DNA from: Bacillota bacterium
GTDB taxonomy: Bacteria; Bacillota; Clostridia; Christensenellales; CAG-138
NCBI GenBank assembly: GCA_023409435.1
Contig: JAEYHP010000047.1
Location: 1 to 46,060, forward strand
Reading direction: 5' to 3'
DNA: 46,060 bases
Positions 7,177 to 16,397 of this stretch are shown piece after piece. The position numbers and the translations under genes were made by a program. The notes beneath the pieces are model-generated. The model did not search any database. It was not told where the DNA came from and saw nothing but the letters and a program-made list of their open reading frames with translations. Numbering within the stretch: position 1 is the stretch's first letter; each line of letters starts with the position of its first letter.

Positions 7177-7372
7177 CGCCATGCTTACGCCGTATCTTTT
7201 GGATACGGCCTGCCCGCAGAGGGATCATACTGCCTGCTTTAGGCATCCAACCGGAAATTGACGAAAAAGGCAGAGACTTCGTTTTCTGTCTTTTTGTCGT
7301 TTCAGCCTAATCCCTCATAAAAGCGGGGAAGGCTTTTATGCTTGAGGGAATATTAGAACAGGGGGAGAATAT
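7177..7372 (+). other. Structured 196-bp leader between rpmF and plsX
   Basis: Three potential hairpins: GCCGTATC/GATACGGC with a short loop just after rpmF (near 7191-7211); an imperfect AT-rich stem at about 7259-7298 whose 3' arm contains a T5 run (attenuator-like); and CATAAAAGC/GCTTTTATG at 7316-7340 extended by TCCCT/AGGGA, just before the plsX RBS. No match to a known riboswitch or FapR site was recognised. Confidence 0.4.
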
Positions 7373-8377
7373 ATGAAAATCGCGGTTGACGTATTCGGCG
7401 GCGATAATGCGCCGCAGGCGATGCTGGACGGCAGTATGCTGGCGTTACAGCAGCAGCCGGAAATCGAGCTGATACTTGTGGGCAAGGAGGACGTGATTAA
7501 AACATACCTTGCCGCGCATCCGCACGACGAAAAACGCGTTACGGTAAAGCATGCGCCGGACTATATCTCCAGCCACGAACAGCCGACTTATGCCATTAAG
7601 CACAAGCCGGACTCCTCCCTTGTGAAAACGCTCAAATGCGTTGCGGACGGGGAGGCGGGCGCCATGGTTTCCGCCGGCAGCACGGGGGCGCTGCTCGCCG
7701 GGGCCACCCTCATTGTGCGCCGCTTAAAGGGCATCAAGCGCCCGGGACTTGCGCCTATACTGCCCACTCGGGACGGCTGCGTGCTTTTGATCGACTGCGG
7801 CGCGAACGTGGACTGCAAGCCTTCGTACCTGCAGCAGTTTGCCATCATGGGCACGGCCTATATGAAAAATGTCATGGGCGTGGAAAGTCCCCGCGTGGGC
7901 TTACTGAACAATGGCGCGGAAGAGGAAAAGGGCAACGAGTTGACGAAGGCTACATACCCGCTGCTGAAGAATATGCCCATAAGCTTCGCGGGCAACTGCG
8001 AAGGCCGGGACGTGGTCTCCGGCGACTTTGACGTGGTCGTGGCCGACGGGTTTTCGGGCAACATCGTGTTAAAGAACATCGAAGGCGTGGCGGCCCTGGT
8101 GGGCCAAATGCTAAAAGACGAGCTGATGAAGGATACGCGCTCCAAGTTTGGGGCCTTATTCGCAAAGAAGGCGTTAAGACGCCTCAAAGCGCGCATGGAC
8201 TATACGGAATACGGCGGCGCGCCGCTACTAGGCATCAACGGCGGCATCATAAAGGCGCACGGAAGCTCCAACGCCAAGGCATTTTCCGCCGCTCTGCGCC
8301 AGGCGAGCGCCTATTTGAAGGGCAATGTCACAGAGGCCATCGCAACGGCTGTGGCGGGCATGGAGTTTGAGGAATAA
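7373..8377 (+). CDS. plsX: Phosphate acyltransferase PlsX
   Basis: 334-residue PlsX, which converts acyl-ACP to acyl-phosphate for phosphatidic acid synthesis at the membrane surface. The N-terminus MKIAVDVFGGDNAP and the internal blocks SAGSTGALLAG, LIDCGANVDCKP, GLLNNGAEEEKGN and DGFSGNIVLKNIEG are all typical, and the length matches the family. ATG 7373 is preceded by GGGGGAG. The gene stands between rpmF and acpP as in many Bacillota. fapR and fabD/fabG, often found here, are missing, so control by FapR is not suggested. Confidence 0.96.
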   Translation: MKIAVDVFGGDNAPQAMLDGSMLALQQQPEIELILVGKEDVIKTYLAAHPHDEKRVTVKHAPDYISSHEQPTYAIKHKPDSSLVKTLKCVADGEAGAMVSAGSTGALLAGATLIVRRLKGIKRPGLAPILPTRDGCVLLIDCGANVDCKPSYLQQFAIMGTAYMKNVMGVESPRVGLLNNGAEEEKGNELTKATYPLLKNMPISFAGNCEGRDVVSGDFDVVVADGFSGNIVLKNIEGVAALVGQMLKDELMKDTRSKFGALFAKKALRRLKARMDYTEYGGAPLLGINGGIIKAHGSSNAKAFSAALRQASAYLKGNVTEAIATAVAGMEFEE

Positions 8378-8476
8378 ATCATTTCCAATTTGTAAATTCG
8401 GTGTTGACAGGGTCATGGATCGGGCCGTTGCGCCCATATTATCCGGCATTGTACGGAATTGGACAAGGATTTGGCA

Positions 8477-8505
8477 TTGACAGAAACGCCCCCGTGCCCT
8501 AAACT
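8477..8505 (+). promoter_or_regulatory. Candidate promoter of acpP
   Basis: TTGACA at 8477-8482, a 17-bp spacer and TAAACT at 8500-8505 inside the 188-bp plsX-acpP gap. It would give a leader of about 55 nt. acpP usually needs high expression, so a dedicated promoter is plausible. Confidence 0.5.
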
Positions 8506-8565
8506 GAGATTTGGAATATCTTCTATATTATTATTTTCCATCATGTTCTTGAGAGGAGTAATCGC

Positions 8566-8790
8566 ATGAAATTCGATAAGGTGCGGGACATTATTGCAAA
8601 GCAGTTGGACGTGGATGCTGCTGGCATCACCATGGAATCCAAGCTCGTGGATGACTTAAAGGCGGACAGCCTGGACGTCGTGGAGCTGATCATGGACCTG
8701 GAGCAGGAGTTCGATATCGAAATACCGGATGAGGAACTGCCCAAGGTCCGCACGGTGGGCGACATCGTGGAATACCTCGAAAAACACTAA
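8566..8790 (+). CDS. acpP: Acyl carrier protein
   Basis: 74-residue acidic ACP. The phosphopantetheine attachment site is S35 in ADSLDVVELIM, followed by the recognition helix DLEQEFDIEIPDE. It carries growing acyl chains in fatty-acid synthesis and donates them to PlsX, encoded just upstream. GAGAGGAG precedes ATG 8566. Confidence 0.97.
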   Translation: MKFDKVRDIIAKQLDVDAAGITMESKLVDDLKADSLDVVELIMDLEQEFDIEIPDEELPKVRTVGDIVEYLEKH

Positions 8791-8809
8791 GGCGAACGAA
8801 CTACCGGCA

Positions 8810-8842
8810 GCCCGCATCAAACTTCTGGTGCGGGCGTTTGTT
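8810..8842 (+). terminator. Terminator or attenuator between acpP and rnc
   Basis: GCCCGCA/TGCGGGC 7-bp stem with a 12-nt loop, followed by GTTTGTTT. The T-tract is weak, so partial termination after acpP with read-through into rnc is likely. Confidence 0.55.
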
Positions 8843-8863
8843 TGAACAGGGGGCATACGGAAT

Positions 8864-9595
8864 ATGTCTGTACGGCACCAGCAACTTGCGGCGCTGCAGG
8901 ATACAATTGGATACACGTTCCGGGATATCGCGCTTTTGGACGCTGCGCTGACCCATACCTCATTCGTAAAAGGGGACGGGAAAGGCAAGGTGCACAACGA
9001 GCGGCTGGAATATTTGGGGGACGCCGTATTGGAGCTGTGCATCAGCGAGCAGCTGTTTCGCCGCTATCCGCAATGGAGCGAAGGGGCGATGACCCGGGCG
9101 CGCGCTTCCATCGTATGCGAAACGGCGCTCGACATAGCGGCGCGTGCGAACTTTTCCCTGCAGGATTATTTGCTGCTGGGGCATGGGGAAGAAAACACGG
9201 GCGGAAGGACAAAGCCCTCCATATTATCCGACGCGCTTGAAGCGCTTATCGGAGCCATCTACCTCGACGGCGGCATAGACGAAGCCAGGGTGTTTGTCCT
9301 CCGCTTTGCGGAGCAGGCGCTCAACCAGGCGGTGGACGGCGGGCCGGGCAAGGACCATAAGACGAGCCTCCAGGAATTTGTGCAGAAAAAACATTTGGGC
9401 AGCCTTCTATACCGGCTGATTTCGGCCACCGGGCCGGACCACCAGAAGGAATTCCGCATCCGCGTTTCCCTCAACGACAGGCTTGTGGGGGAGGGCGTGG
9501 GCAGTTCCAAGCAGGAGGCCGGGCAGCGTGCCGCCAAAGCCGCTTTAAAGCTGCTGCGCGCGGATGAGAAGCAGACCGCCACAAAGGGTTCCTAG
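8864..9595 (+). CDS. rnc: Ribonuclease III
   Basis: 243-residue double-strand-specific endoribonuclease for rRNA and mRNA processing. The catalytic signature NERLEYLGDAVLEL is at 45-58, with E46, D53, D123 and E126 as the metal-binding residues. A double-stranded-RNA-binding domain fills about 165-235 (KTSLQEFVQKK to KQEAGQRAAKAAL). Start ATG 8864 is preceded by a G5 tract. The order rnc-smc-ftsY is conserved in Bacillota, here interrupted by a GNAT gene. Confidence 0.97.
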   Translation: MSVRHQQLAALQDTIGYTFRDIALLDAALTHTSFVKGDGKGKVHNERLEYLGDAVLELCISEQLFRRYPQWSEGAMTRARASIVCETALDIAARANFSLQDYLLLGHGEENTGGRTKPSILSDALEALIGAIYLDGGIDEARVFVLRFAEQALNQAVDGGPGKDHKTSLQEFVQKKHLGSLLYRLISATGPDHQKEFRIRVSLNDRLVGEGVGSSKQEAGQRAAKAALKLLRADEKQTATKGS

Positions 9596-9623
9596 TCCCG
9601 AAAGAATTTGGGAGGACGCTTCC

Positions 9624-10388
9624 ATGATCAACAGGTTAAGGGAAATCGAGGACGCCTATACCGAACTGTTCTGCAAAAAGCAGTCCTTTCCCGGCAGGGA
9701 CGTTTTCTCGGACAGCGCCATACCGGGAATGTATTGCCATAACTTTGTTCTCTTTCAGGACGCAGCCAATCAGGAAGGCGTCCGGGCATATATTTCCGGT
9801 TGCCTGCGGGAGATGAGAAGTACCGGGAAGGACTTTCTGAAATTCGTATTTCATCCCGGTATTCAGGTTCCGCCGGAGCTTCTGGAATGGGCGGAAAAGT
9901 TGGGCTTTGAGGTATCCTGTATCAAGTATATGTACATGCCCGTGTCATCGGGCATCGCCCCGGCGGAGGAAGACGGCTGTATTGTAAAGCGCGCTGAAAC
10001 TGCGGATGAAATCGATGAGGGGTTAAAGTGCGCCGCAAAGTATGAGACCTCGCCAATCAGCGCAAAAAAATTGCGCCAAAAGCGGGAACGGTATCTCAAT
10101 CATTCGCTTCAATATTATGTATGCAGTGTGGATGGGTCCCCGGTGGGATATTGCGACTATTTTGTAAAAAACGGTATTGTAAAATTCGAGGAGTTCGTGG
10201 TTCTGGATGCATACCAGGGCAAGGGATACGGCACAAAAATGCTCCGGAAAATGCTCGCGGACGCCGCTACACAGGGCGTGCAATATGCCTATGTCGTTAC
10301 CGACGCCGAGGGGAAAGACCATAATCTATACTATAAAACTGGGTTTGATTTTGTCGGTGAGGAGACGGAACTGTTCATTGTGAAATGA
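9624..10388 (+). CDS. GNAT family N-acetyltransferase
   Basis: 254-residue protein with a C-terminal GNAT domain. The acetyl-CoA-binding motif A is Q198-G-K-G-Y-G203 within VVLDAYQGKGYGTKML, and a YKTGFDFVG segment lies near the end. The N-terminal 110 residues are a separate, unassigned region. The substrate is unknown. ATG 9624 is preceded by GGGAGGA. It is inserted between rnc and smc, and its stop overlaps the first possible ATG of the smc frame (ATGA at 10385-10388), so it is probably co-transcribed with smc. I do not recognise it as a standard member of this operon. Confidence 0.8.
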   Translation: MINRLREIEDAYTELFCKKQSFPGRDVFSDSAIPGMYCHNFVLFQDAANQEGVRAYISGCLREMRSTGKDFLKFVFHPGIQVPPELLEWAEKLGFEVSCIKYMYMPVSSGIAPAEEDGCIVKRAETADEIDEGLKCAAKYETSPISAKKLRQKRERYLNHSLQYYVCSVDGSPVGYCDYFVKNGIVKFEEFVVLDAYQGKGYGTKMLRKMLADAATQGVQYAYVVTDAEGKDHNLYYKTGFDFVGEETELFIVK

Positions 10389-10444
10389 TTTGGTTCCTGG
10401 CGTACGTTTTAACCGGCAGACCACAAAGGGAGAGTGTACAGGCA

Positions 10445-13400
10445 TTGCGTTTGATCAGGCTGGAGTTACATGGCTTCAAGTCCTTTGCGCGTAAAACGGA
10501 GCTGCAATTCGATCCGGGTATTACCGCGGTCATCGGCCCCAACGGCAGCGGCAAAAGCAACATTGCGGACGCCGTACGGTGGGTGCTGGGGGAACAGAGC
10601 GCCAAGGCTTTGCGCGGTAGCAAGATGGAGGACGTCATATTCAACGGCACGCAGGAAAGAAAGGCCCAGGCATTCTGCGAGGTTGCGCTCACGTTCGACA
10701 ATTCCGACGCGTCGCTGCCGGTGGATTTTAACGAGGTCACCGTCACCCGCCGCGTGTACCGCTCGGGGGACAGCGAATACGCCATCAACCGCAACAACTG
10801 CCGCCTGAAGGATATCAACGAATTGTTCCGGGACACCGGTATCGGCAAAGAGGGTTATTCCATCATCGGCCAGGGCAAGGTGGAAGAGATCCTCTCCAAT
10901 AAACCAGGGGACCGCCGCGCGGCGCTTGAAGAAGCGGCGGGCGTCATGCGCTACCGCGTGCGCAAGGAAGAAGCGGTCCGAAAGCTTGAAAACACCCGCA
11001 AAAACTTGGAGCGTCTGGAGGATATTCTCGGTGAGCTCCAGAGCCAGCGGGAGCCGCTGCAGGAGCAGGCGGAAAAAGCGCGCGTCTATTTAAAGCTGCG
11101 CGACGAATTGAAGGCGCTGGAAGTCAACGTGTTCCTGCACCAGTACGAGCGCATGCAGGAGCGCCTGGTTTCGGCGGAGAGCGCCATGCAGGAAATACAC
11201 GAGGAAAGCGAGCTTTTGTATGAATCCGAGCGCACGCTTTCTTCGGATACCGTAGCGCAGGAAGAGGCGCTGCGCGCTATCGAGCAGGCGGCAAGCGCCG
11301 CGCAGAACGCGCTCATTACGCTGATGTCCGCCATGGAGGCGCATATCGGCGAGGCGGGCGTTTTGAACGAGCGCAAAGAGCATTTGTTAAAGGAGCGGGA
11401 ACGCCTGTTCTCCGCTATCACGGAAAACGAAAACCGCTGGGAGGATCGGTTGGCGCAGGTAGAGCGCCTCAAAACCAGCGATACCGCCGGGCGGGACATG
11501 TTGAAGGAACTCGACGATGAAATCGCCGCGACCGACGCGGAGCTTCTTTCCCTGCAGCAGGCGGTGGAGCAGCAGGAAAACACGCTCAACGCACAGAAAA
11601 ACAGCATCATCGAGTCATTGAACCGCCTGTCCGACGCCAAGAGCCAGCTTTCCAGAATGGAGGCCATGACGTCGGCGCTCAACCAGCGGCTTGGCGCGGT
11701 TACCGGGGAGCAGGAAGCAATCGCCCAGGAGCGCGAAGGCCTGGAAAGGGAACTCAAGGACGCGCAGGGGGAATGGGACGCGCAGCAGGAGAAAAAGCGC
11801 GCGTTTCTCAACGAAAAGAACCGCCTCAACAACGAACTCAATCAGGCGCAGGAGGAGAGCCGCCTCTCCATACAGCGCCTCCACGAACTGGAGCAGAATT
11901 GCAACGCCATGCGCTCCCGGTCCAACGTGTTGGAGGAAATGGCGCGCGCCCATGAAGGCTACTACTCCAGTGTTCGAAACGTATTAAAGGACTGCGAGCG
12001 GGATGTTGCGCTCCGGCGCAGCGTATTGGGCGTGGTGGCAGAACTCATTTCCGTGCCGCAAAAATATGAGACGGCGCTGGAAATGGCGCTGGGTTCAACG
12101 CTACAGAACATCGTTACCCCCACGCCGGAGGACGCGAAGCGCGTCATCGACCACTTACGAGCGAAGCAGTACGGCAGGGCCACGTTTTTGCCCGTTTCCG
12201 CTATGCGGGGGAGGTTACTGACTTCCGAGGAACGGGATACGCTCAAAACGCCGGGCTGCATCGGCATCGCGTCCGAACTCGTCGGGTTTGAAGAGCGCTA
12301 CCGCAGCGTGGTGGAAAATCTTTTGGGCCGTACCGTGATCGTGGAGGATCTCGACACCGGTATCGCCATCAACAAGCGCGCCAACTCGGCATTCCGCATC
12401 GCGACGTTGCAGGGGGATATCATCAACCCCGGCGGCTCCATGACGGGCGGCAGCGTGCAGAAACGGGAGTTTAGCCTTCTTGGCCGCGAGAGGGAGCTGA
12501 AGGAGCTTGAGCGCAGCATCAGCGAGGCGGAAGCCGCCATAAAAGCACAGGCGGAAAAACGTACGCGGGCAGAAGAAGCTGTGGAAACGCTCAAGACGAC
12601 TCTCCAGCAGGCGGAGGCCGCCCTGCACGGGCAGGATATTGAACTTACCCGCCACAAGGAAAAGCTGGAGCTGATCGAGCGCGATCTGAGGCAGAACGCG
12701 CAAAAAGCCGAGCGCATGGAGATGGAATGCGGGCAGATACGCGATAACCTTTCGGACATCGAAAAGGAACGCGAGGGCATCACCTCCGTGCAGTCGGGCA
12801 TCGAGGCGGGCAGCGCCGCGACTCAGGAGGACGTGCATAAATCCCAGGCGGAACTAAATCGCCTGCGCGCCAAGCAGGAAGAGGTGGCCGCCGCCATGAC
12901 GGAGCGCAAGGTCCGGCGTATGGCGCTCAAAAAGGAAGAGGACGCCGTACTGCTTGAAACCAGGCGCCTGGAGCAGGAGCTTCGCGATACCGAACGTTCT
13001 ATAGAGGAAAACAAGGCCGCGCATGCAAGGACTCTGGAGCAGGAAGCGGCATTGACGCAGCAGCTCCAGTCGCTTGGCGGGGTGGTCACACAGGAACAGG
13101 CGGCGGTGGACCTTAGAAAAGAAGAGCAGCATGCCATGGAAGAGGAACGTCTGCGCCGTTCGCAGACGCTTTCGGATACCCGCGCGCGCAAGGACGAGCT
13201 CAACACGCGCCTGAGGGAACTGGAAGAAAAGCGCCACAGGCAGGAGCTGACCAAGAGCCGTACCGAGGTGGAGCTGGATGCCATGGTGCAGCGCATCATG
13301 ACGGATTACGAGCTGACCTACGAGACTGCCCTGCCGCTGCAAACCGAAGGCGTCGGTATCACGGCGGCGCATCTGCGCATAGACGAGCTTAAAAAGGACA

Positions 13401-14011
13401 TCAGGAGCTTGGGCACCATCAACGTCAGCGCCGTGGAGGACTATGAGATATTGAACGAGCGCTATACCACGCTCAACACCCAGTGCGAGGATTTGAACCG
13501 CGCGGAGCAGGACCTGAATACGCTCATTGGCGAGCTGACCCAGACCATGGAAAAGCAGTTCCTGCAGCAGTTCACTCTTATTCAACAGAACTTTACGGCG
13601 GTGTTCGAGCAGCTCTTTGGCGGCGGCTACGCGGAGCTGCGGCTTTCCGATCCGAAAGACGTATTGAACTGCGAGATCGATATCATCGCACAGCCGCCGG
13701 GCAAGAAGCTTCAGCTTTTAACCCTGCTTTCGGGCGGGGAGCGGGCGCTTACGGCAATCGCGCTGCTGTTCGCCATGCTCAAGCTTAAGCCTACGGTGTT
13801 CTGCATACTCGACGAGATCGAGTCGTCTCTCGACGAAGTCAATGTCACGCGCTTTGCAAACTATTTGCGTGAGTACGCGGACGATACGCAGTTCATACTC
13901 ATCACACACCGCAAAGGCAGCATGGAGGTATGCAACGCCCTCTACGGCGTCGCTATGGAGGAAAAAGGCGTCTCCAAGATCGTATCCGCCCGTTTCCAGG
14001 AGGCGGGCTAA
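10445..14011 (+). CDS. smc: Chromosome partition protein SMC
   Basis: About 1188 residues, the expected size of bacterial SMC, the ATPase that compacts and segregates chromosomes with ScpA and ScpB. The N-terminal head has LELHGFKSFARKT and Walker A GPNGSGKS at 31-38. Two long heptad coiled coils flank a hinge (roughly 500-680, including the glycine motif NPGGSMTGGS). The C-terminal head has signature LSGGE at 1095-1099 and Walker B FCILDEIE with D1123 and E1124. I place the start at TTG 10445, where family similarity begins and GGGAGAG is 10 nt upstream. ATG 10385, overlapping the GNAT stop, would add 20 unconserved residues and lacks an RBS. scpA and scpB are not in the window. Confidence 0.96.
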   Translation: MRLIRLELHGFKSFARKTELQFDPGITAVIGPNGSGKSNIADAVRWVLGEQSAKALRGSKMEDVIFNGTQERKAQAFCEVALTFDNSDASLPVDFNEVTVTRRVYRSGDSEYAINRNNCRLKDINELFRDTGIGKEGYSIIGQGKVEEILSNKPGDRRAALEEAAGVMRYRVRKEEAVRKLENTRKNLERLEDILGELQSQREPLQEQAEKARVYLKLRDELKALEVNVFLHQYERMQERLVSAESAMQEIHEESELLYESERTLSSDTVAQEEALRAIEQAASAAQNALITLMSAMEAHIGEAGVLNERKEHLLKERERLFSAITENENRWEDRLAQVERLKTSDTAGRDMLKELDDEIAATDAELLSLQQAVEQQENTLNAQKNSIIESLNRLSDAKSQLSRMEAMTSALNQRLGAVTGEQEAIAQEREGLERELKDAQGEWDAQQEKKRAFLNEKNRLNNELNQAQEESRLSIQRLHELEQNCNAMRSRSNVLEEMARAHEGYYSSVRNVLKDCERDVALRRSVLGVVAELISVPQKYETALEMALGSTLQNIVTPTPEDAKRVIDHLRAKQYGRATFLPVSAMRGRLLTSEERDTLKTPGCIGIASELVGFEERYRSVVENLLGRTVIVEDLDTGIAINKRANSAFRIATLQGDIINPGGSMTGGSVQKREFSLLGRERELKELERSISEAEAAIKAQAEKRTRAEEAVETLKTTLQQAEAALHGQDIELTRHKEKLELIERDLRQNAQKAERMEMECGQIRDNLSDIEKEREGITSVQSGIEAGSAATQEDVHKSQAELNRLRAKQEEVAAAMTERKVRRMALKKEEDAVLLETRRLEQELRDTERSIEENKAAHARTLEQEAALTQQLQSLGGVVTQEQAAVDLRKEEQHAMEEERLRRSQTLSDTRARKDELNTRLRELEEKRHRQELTKSRTEVELDAMVQRIMTDYELTYETALPLQTEGVGITAAHLRIDELKKDIRSLGTINVSAVEDYEILNERYTTLNTQCEDLNRAEQDLNTLIGELTQTMEKQFLQQFTLIQQNFTAVFEQLFGGGYAELRLSDPKDVLNCEIDIIAQPPGKKLQLLTLLSGGERALTAIALLFAMLKLKPTVFCILDEIESSLDEVNVTRFANYLREYADDTQFILITHRKGSMEVCNALYGVAMEEKGVSKIVSARFQEAG

Positions 14012-14041
14012 ATCAGGTTATAGATTAAAGGAAGTACCGGT

Positions 14042-14953
14042 ATGGAACAGAAGACGAACATATTTGAACGCCTCAAGCAGGGCTTAAGCAAAACAAGGGA
14101 CGGCTTTCTTGCCTCCGTGTTTGCGGGGCGGGACAGCATCAATAACGATTTTTACGAAGAGCTGGAAGAAGCCCTCATTATGGCGGATGTGGGCGTGGAG
14201 TTGACCGGCCGCCTGCTGGGCGAACTAAGGGACGCCGTAAAGGAGCAGAAGCTCCACAAAACCGCCGAAGCGCGTGAGGCGTTAAAGGGCATACTCGCAG
14301 CGCATATGCGTACGGAAGAGCTATTTTTGCCGGAAGATGGCCCCGGTGTGCTGCTCATTGTGGGCGTAAACGGCGTGGGGAAGACAACCTCCATAGGCAA
14401 GCTAGCCTCCTATTACAAGCAGCAGGGCAAAAAACCCATGCTGGCGGCCGCGGATACGTTCCGCGCCGCCGCAGCGGAGCAGCTTGGCATATGGGCGGAG
14501 CGCGCAAAAGTCCCCATGGTACGCCATGGAGAGGGTGCGGACCCGGCAGCCGTGGTGTTTGACGCCATCCATTCCTTCAAGGCGAAGGGCTGCGATCTCT
14601 TGATCTGCGATACCGCAGGGAGGCTCCATAACAAAAAGAACCTGATGCTTGAGCTGGAAAAAATCCGCCGCGTCATTTCCAAGGAACTGCCGGACGCCGT
14701 TTGCCGCGTGCTTCTTGTTCTGGACGCCACCACCGGGCAGAACGCCATTGCCCAGGCCAAGGCGTTTGGGGAAGCCACGGGTTTGACAGACGTAGTACTC
14801 ACAAAGCTCGACGGCACCGCCAAGGGCGGCATGGCCGTGGCGGTAAAGGATATGCTCGGCATGCCCGTGCGGTTTGTGGGGGTAGGGGAAAAGATTGAGG
14901 ACTTGCAGCCATTCGACGCGGAAACGTTCTGCGCGGCGTTGCTGGGGGAATAG
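14042..14953 (+). CDS. ftsY: Signal recognition particle receptor FtsY
   Basis: 303-residue SRP receptor GTPase that docks ribosome-SRP complexes at the membrane. A short N-terminal segment and the N domain (about 1-95) precede the G domain: P-loop GVNGVGKTT at 108-116, DTFRAAAAEQL, DTAGR and TKLDGTAKGG. The long acidic A domain of enterobacterial FtsY is absent, as usual in Bacillota. The start at ATG 14042 lies 30 bp after smc, with a GGAAG site 6 nt upstream. Confidence 0.97.
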   Translation: MEQKTNIFERLKQGLSKTRDGFLASVFAGRDSINNDFYEELEEALIMADVGVELTGRLLGELRDAVKEQKLHKTAEAREALKGILAAHMRTEELFLPEDGPGVLLIVGVNGVGKTTSIGKLASYYKQQGKKPMLAAADTFRAAAAEQLGIWAERAKVPMVRHGEGADPAAVVFDAIHSFKAKGCDLLICDTAGRLHNKKNLMLELEKIRRVISKELPDAVCRVLLVLDATTGQNAIAQAKAFGEATGLTDVVLTKLDGTAKGGMAVAVKDMLGMPVRFVGVGEKIEDLQPFDAETFCAALLGE

Positions 14954-14978
14954 AGTAGCGCATTGGGGAGGGGAACGT

Positions 14979-15509
14979 ATGGGCCGTATTCTGGTGGCGT
15001 ACAAAACCAAATATGGCACGACAAAGACCTATGCGGAGTGGATCGCGGAGGAAACCGGCGCGGACCTTATAGAGGCGAAGCATGTTACGCTGAAACGGTT
15101 GCTCCAATATGATACCATCGTATACTGCGGCGGACTCTACGCGGGCGGTATGCTGGGGTTTTCCCGCATCTGCAAACAATATTCAAAATTGCAGGGAAAG
15201 CGCCTCGTTGTTGTTGCGGTTGGCGCGACGCTTCAAAGGGAAAAGGCAATTGAGGAAGTGAAAAGCGGCAACTTCACGCCGGGAATGAATGATGTGCCAC
15301 TGTTTTTACTGCGGGGCGGTCTTGATTACAAAAAGATGGGCGTAATCGACCGCTTGTTGATGTCCCTGCTGGTCGCCTCCATCCGCCGCAAGGATCCCGA
15401 GACTCTGGATGCGGATTCAAAAGGTCTGATTGCCAGCTACAACAAGACGGTCAGCTTTGTAAACAGGCGGCACATCGTGCCGGTCGTTGAAGCCATTCGG
15501 GCGGAATAG
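14979..15509 (+). CDS. Flavodoxin domain protein (HemG/flavodoxin-like)
   Basis: 176-residue flavodoxin-fold protein. The first beta strand and phosphate loop (GRILVAYKTKYGTTKTYAEWI, residues 2-21 form the FMN site) and the YCGGLYAGGM and VGATL loops match flavodoxin-like proteins related to menaquinone-dependent protoporphyrinogen oxidase. No heme-synthesis genes lie nearby, so the redox partner is unknown. The start is ATG 14979 with GGGGAGGGG upstream. It lies 25 bp after ftsY and ends the plus-strand operon at a strong terminator. Confidence 0.8.
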   Translation: MGRILVAYKTKYGTTKTYAEWIAEETGADLIEAKHVTLKRLLQYDTIVYCGGLYAGGMLGFSRICKQYSKLQGKRLVVVAVGATLQREKAIEEVKSGNFTPGMNDVPLFLLRGGLDYKKMGVIDRLLMSLLVASIRRKDPETLDADSKGLIASYNKTVSFVNRRHIVPVVEAIRAE

Positions 15510-15533
15510 AGCGCTTTCACTTACAGACAAAAG

Positions 15534-15561
15534 ACGGGGCTGTCCATATGGACAGCCCCGT
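15534..15561. terminator. Bidirectional terminator between convergent genes
   Basis: Perfect 12-bp stem ACGGGGCTGTCC/GGACAGCCCCGT with an ATAT loop between the flavodoxin gene and the minus-strand coiled-coil gene. Confidence 0.8.
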
Positions 15562-15569
15562 TCGACATT

Positions 15570-16397
15570 TTATTCATCGAGATCCAAATCAAGATCCTCG
15601 TCACGCTTGCGTTGCTTTGCATGGCGGCCCTTTTTCGGCTCTTCTTCTAACGGCTCCCCGTCTTCCGGAGATTCCTCCTCATCTTCTTCGTCAAAGAGAT
15701 CGTCGTCGCGGTGGAAGAACCAGCCGCCCCGCTTTTTGCGCGGCGCAGGTTTTTCCTCCTCTTCCTCTTCCTCTACGGGCGCGGGGGCTTTGACTTGGGG
15801 CTCCACGGGCCGCCGTTCGGGCTGGGGCGCAACCTGTTTAGGAGCGGGTTGAGGCGCAGCGGGGGTTACGGGCGTCTGCACGGCTTCCGCCTGCGCTATG
15901 CCAAGTTCATTGCGGTTCTGCGCCACCATGTGGTGGTATTCCATCAGGTATCGCTGCACGTCCGTCAGGATTTCATCCGCATACTGCTTCGCGCCGTTGT
16001 ATACGATGTTTGCGTTTCGCTCCGCATGCTGCTGCAGCAGTTCCGCGCGGCGCTGCACCTCAAGCGAGACCTTATCCTCCGCCACGCGCGCTTCGAACTC
16101 TTCCTCAGCCAGCAGACGAATCTTTTGCGCTTCGCGCTGGGCCTGCTCCACGATGTCCACTGCTTCCTGGTTGGCGTGGTCTAAAAGCGTATCCGCTTCA
16201 ATGAGCACGCTGTTGGCGCGGCGGATATCCTCGGGTATTGTGACCTTCAGGTCGCCCAGAAGGTCATACAGCTCGTCCACATCCACTATTCTGCGGTTGC
16301 CGGTAGAAAATTTCTGGCGCGGCGCGCCCTCCAGCACCTGCTCAATCTGGGAAAGTACGGTGAATATCCGCAAGGATTGCTCGTTTTGTGTGCTCAT
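15570..16397 (-). CDS. Coiled-coil protein with acidic C-terminal tail (clostridial 'ATPase'-labelled family)
   Basis: 275 residues. Residues 1-50 contain a conserved VDVDELYDLLGDLKVTIPEDI segment. A long Glu/Gln/Ala-rich coiled coil (about 55-150) follows, then a Pro/Ala/Glu linker with a run of seven Glu, a basic KKRGG patch, and a very acidic tail ending DEDLDLDLDE. Related proteins in Clostridia sit beside coaD and rsmD and are often labelled 'ATPase', but no Walker motif is visible. The coiled coil resembles DivIVA/SepIVA-type scaffolds, so a cell-division or envelope scaffold role is possible; this is inference. The start codon lies inside the 67-bp tandem duplication that copies the coaD end. 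GAAAGG stands upstream but with a long gap. Confidence 0.65.
   Translation of the reverse strand: MSTQNEQSLRIFTVLSQIEQVLEGAPRQKFSTGNRRIVDVDELYDLLGDLKVTIPEDIRRANSVLIEADTLLDHANQEAVDIVEQAQREAQKIRLLAEEEFEARVAEDKVSLEVQRRAELLQQHAERNANIVYNGAKQYADEILTDVQRYLMEYHHMVAQNRNELGIAQAEAVQTPVTPAAPQPAPKQVAPQPERRPVEPQVKAPAPVEEEEEEEKPAPRKKRGGWFFHRDDDLFDEEDEEESPEDGEPLEEEPKKGRHAKQRKRDEDLDLDLDE

Noticed and set aside
7177..7372. Riboswitch or FapR operator upstream of plsX
   Set aside because: Hairpins are present but do not match any riboswitch core or FapR consensus I know.
11086..13585. Several long Ser/Arg-rich minus-strand frames within smc
   Set aside because: They are the complement of the coiled-coil codons of SMC; low complexity and no RBS.
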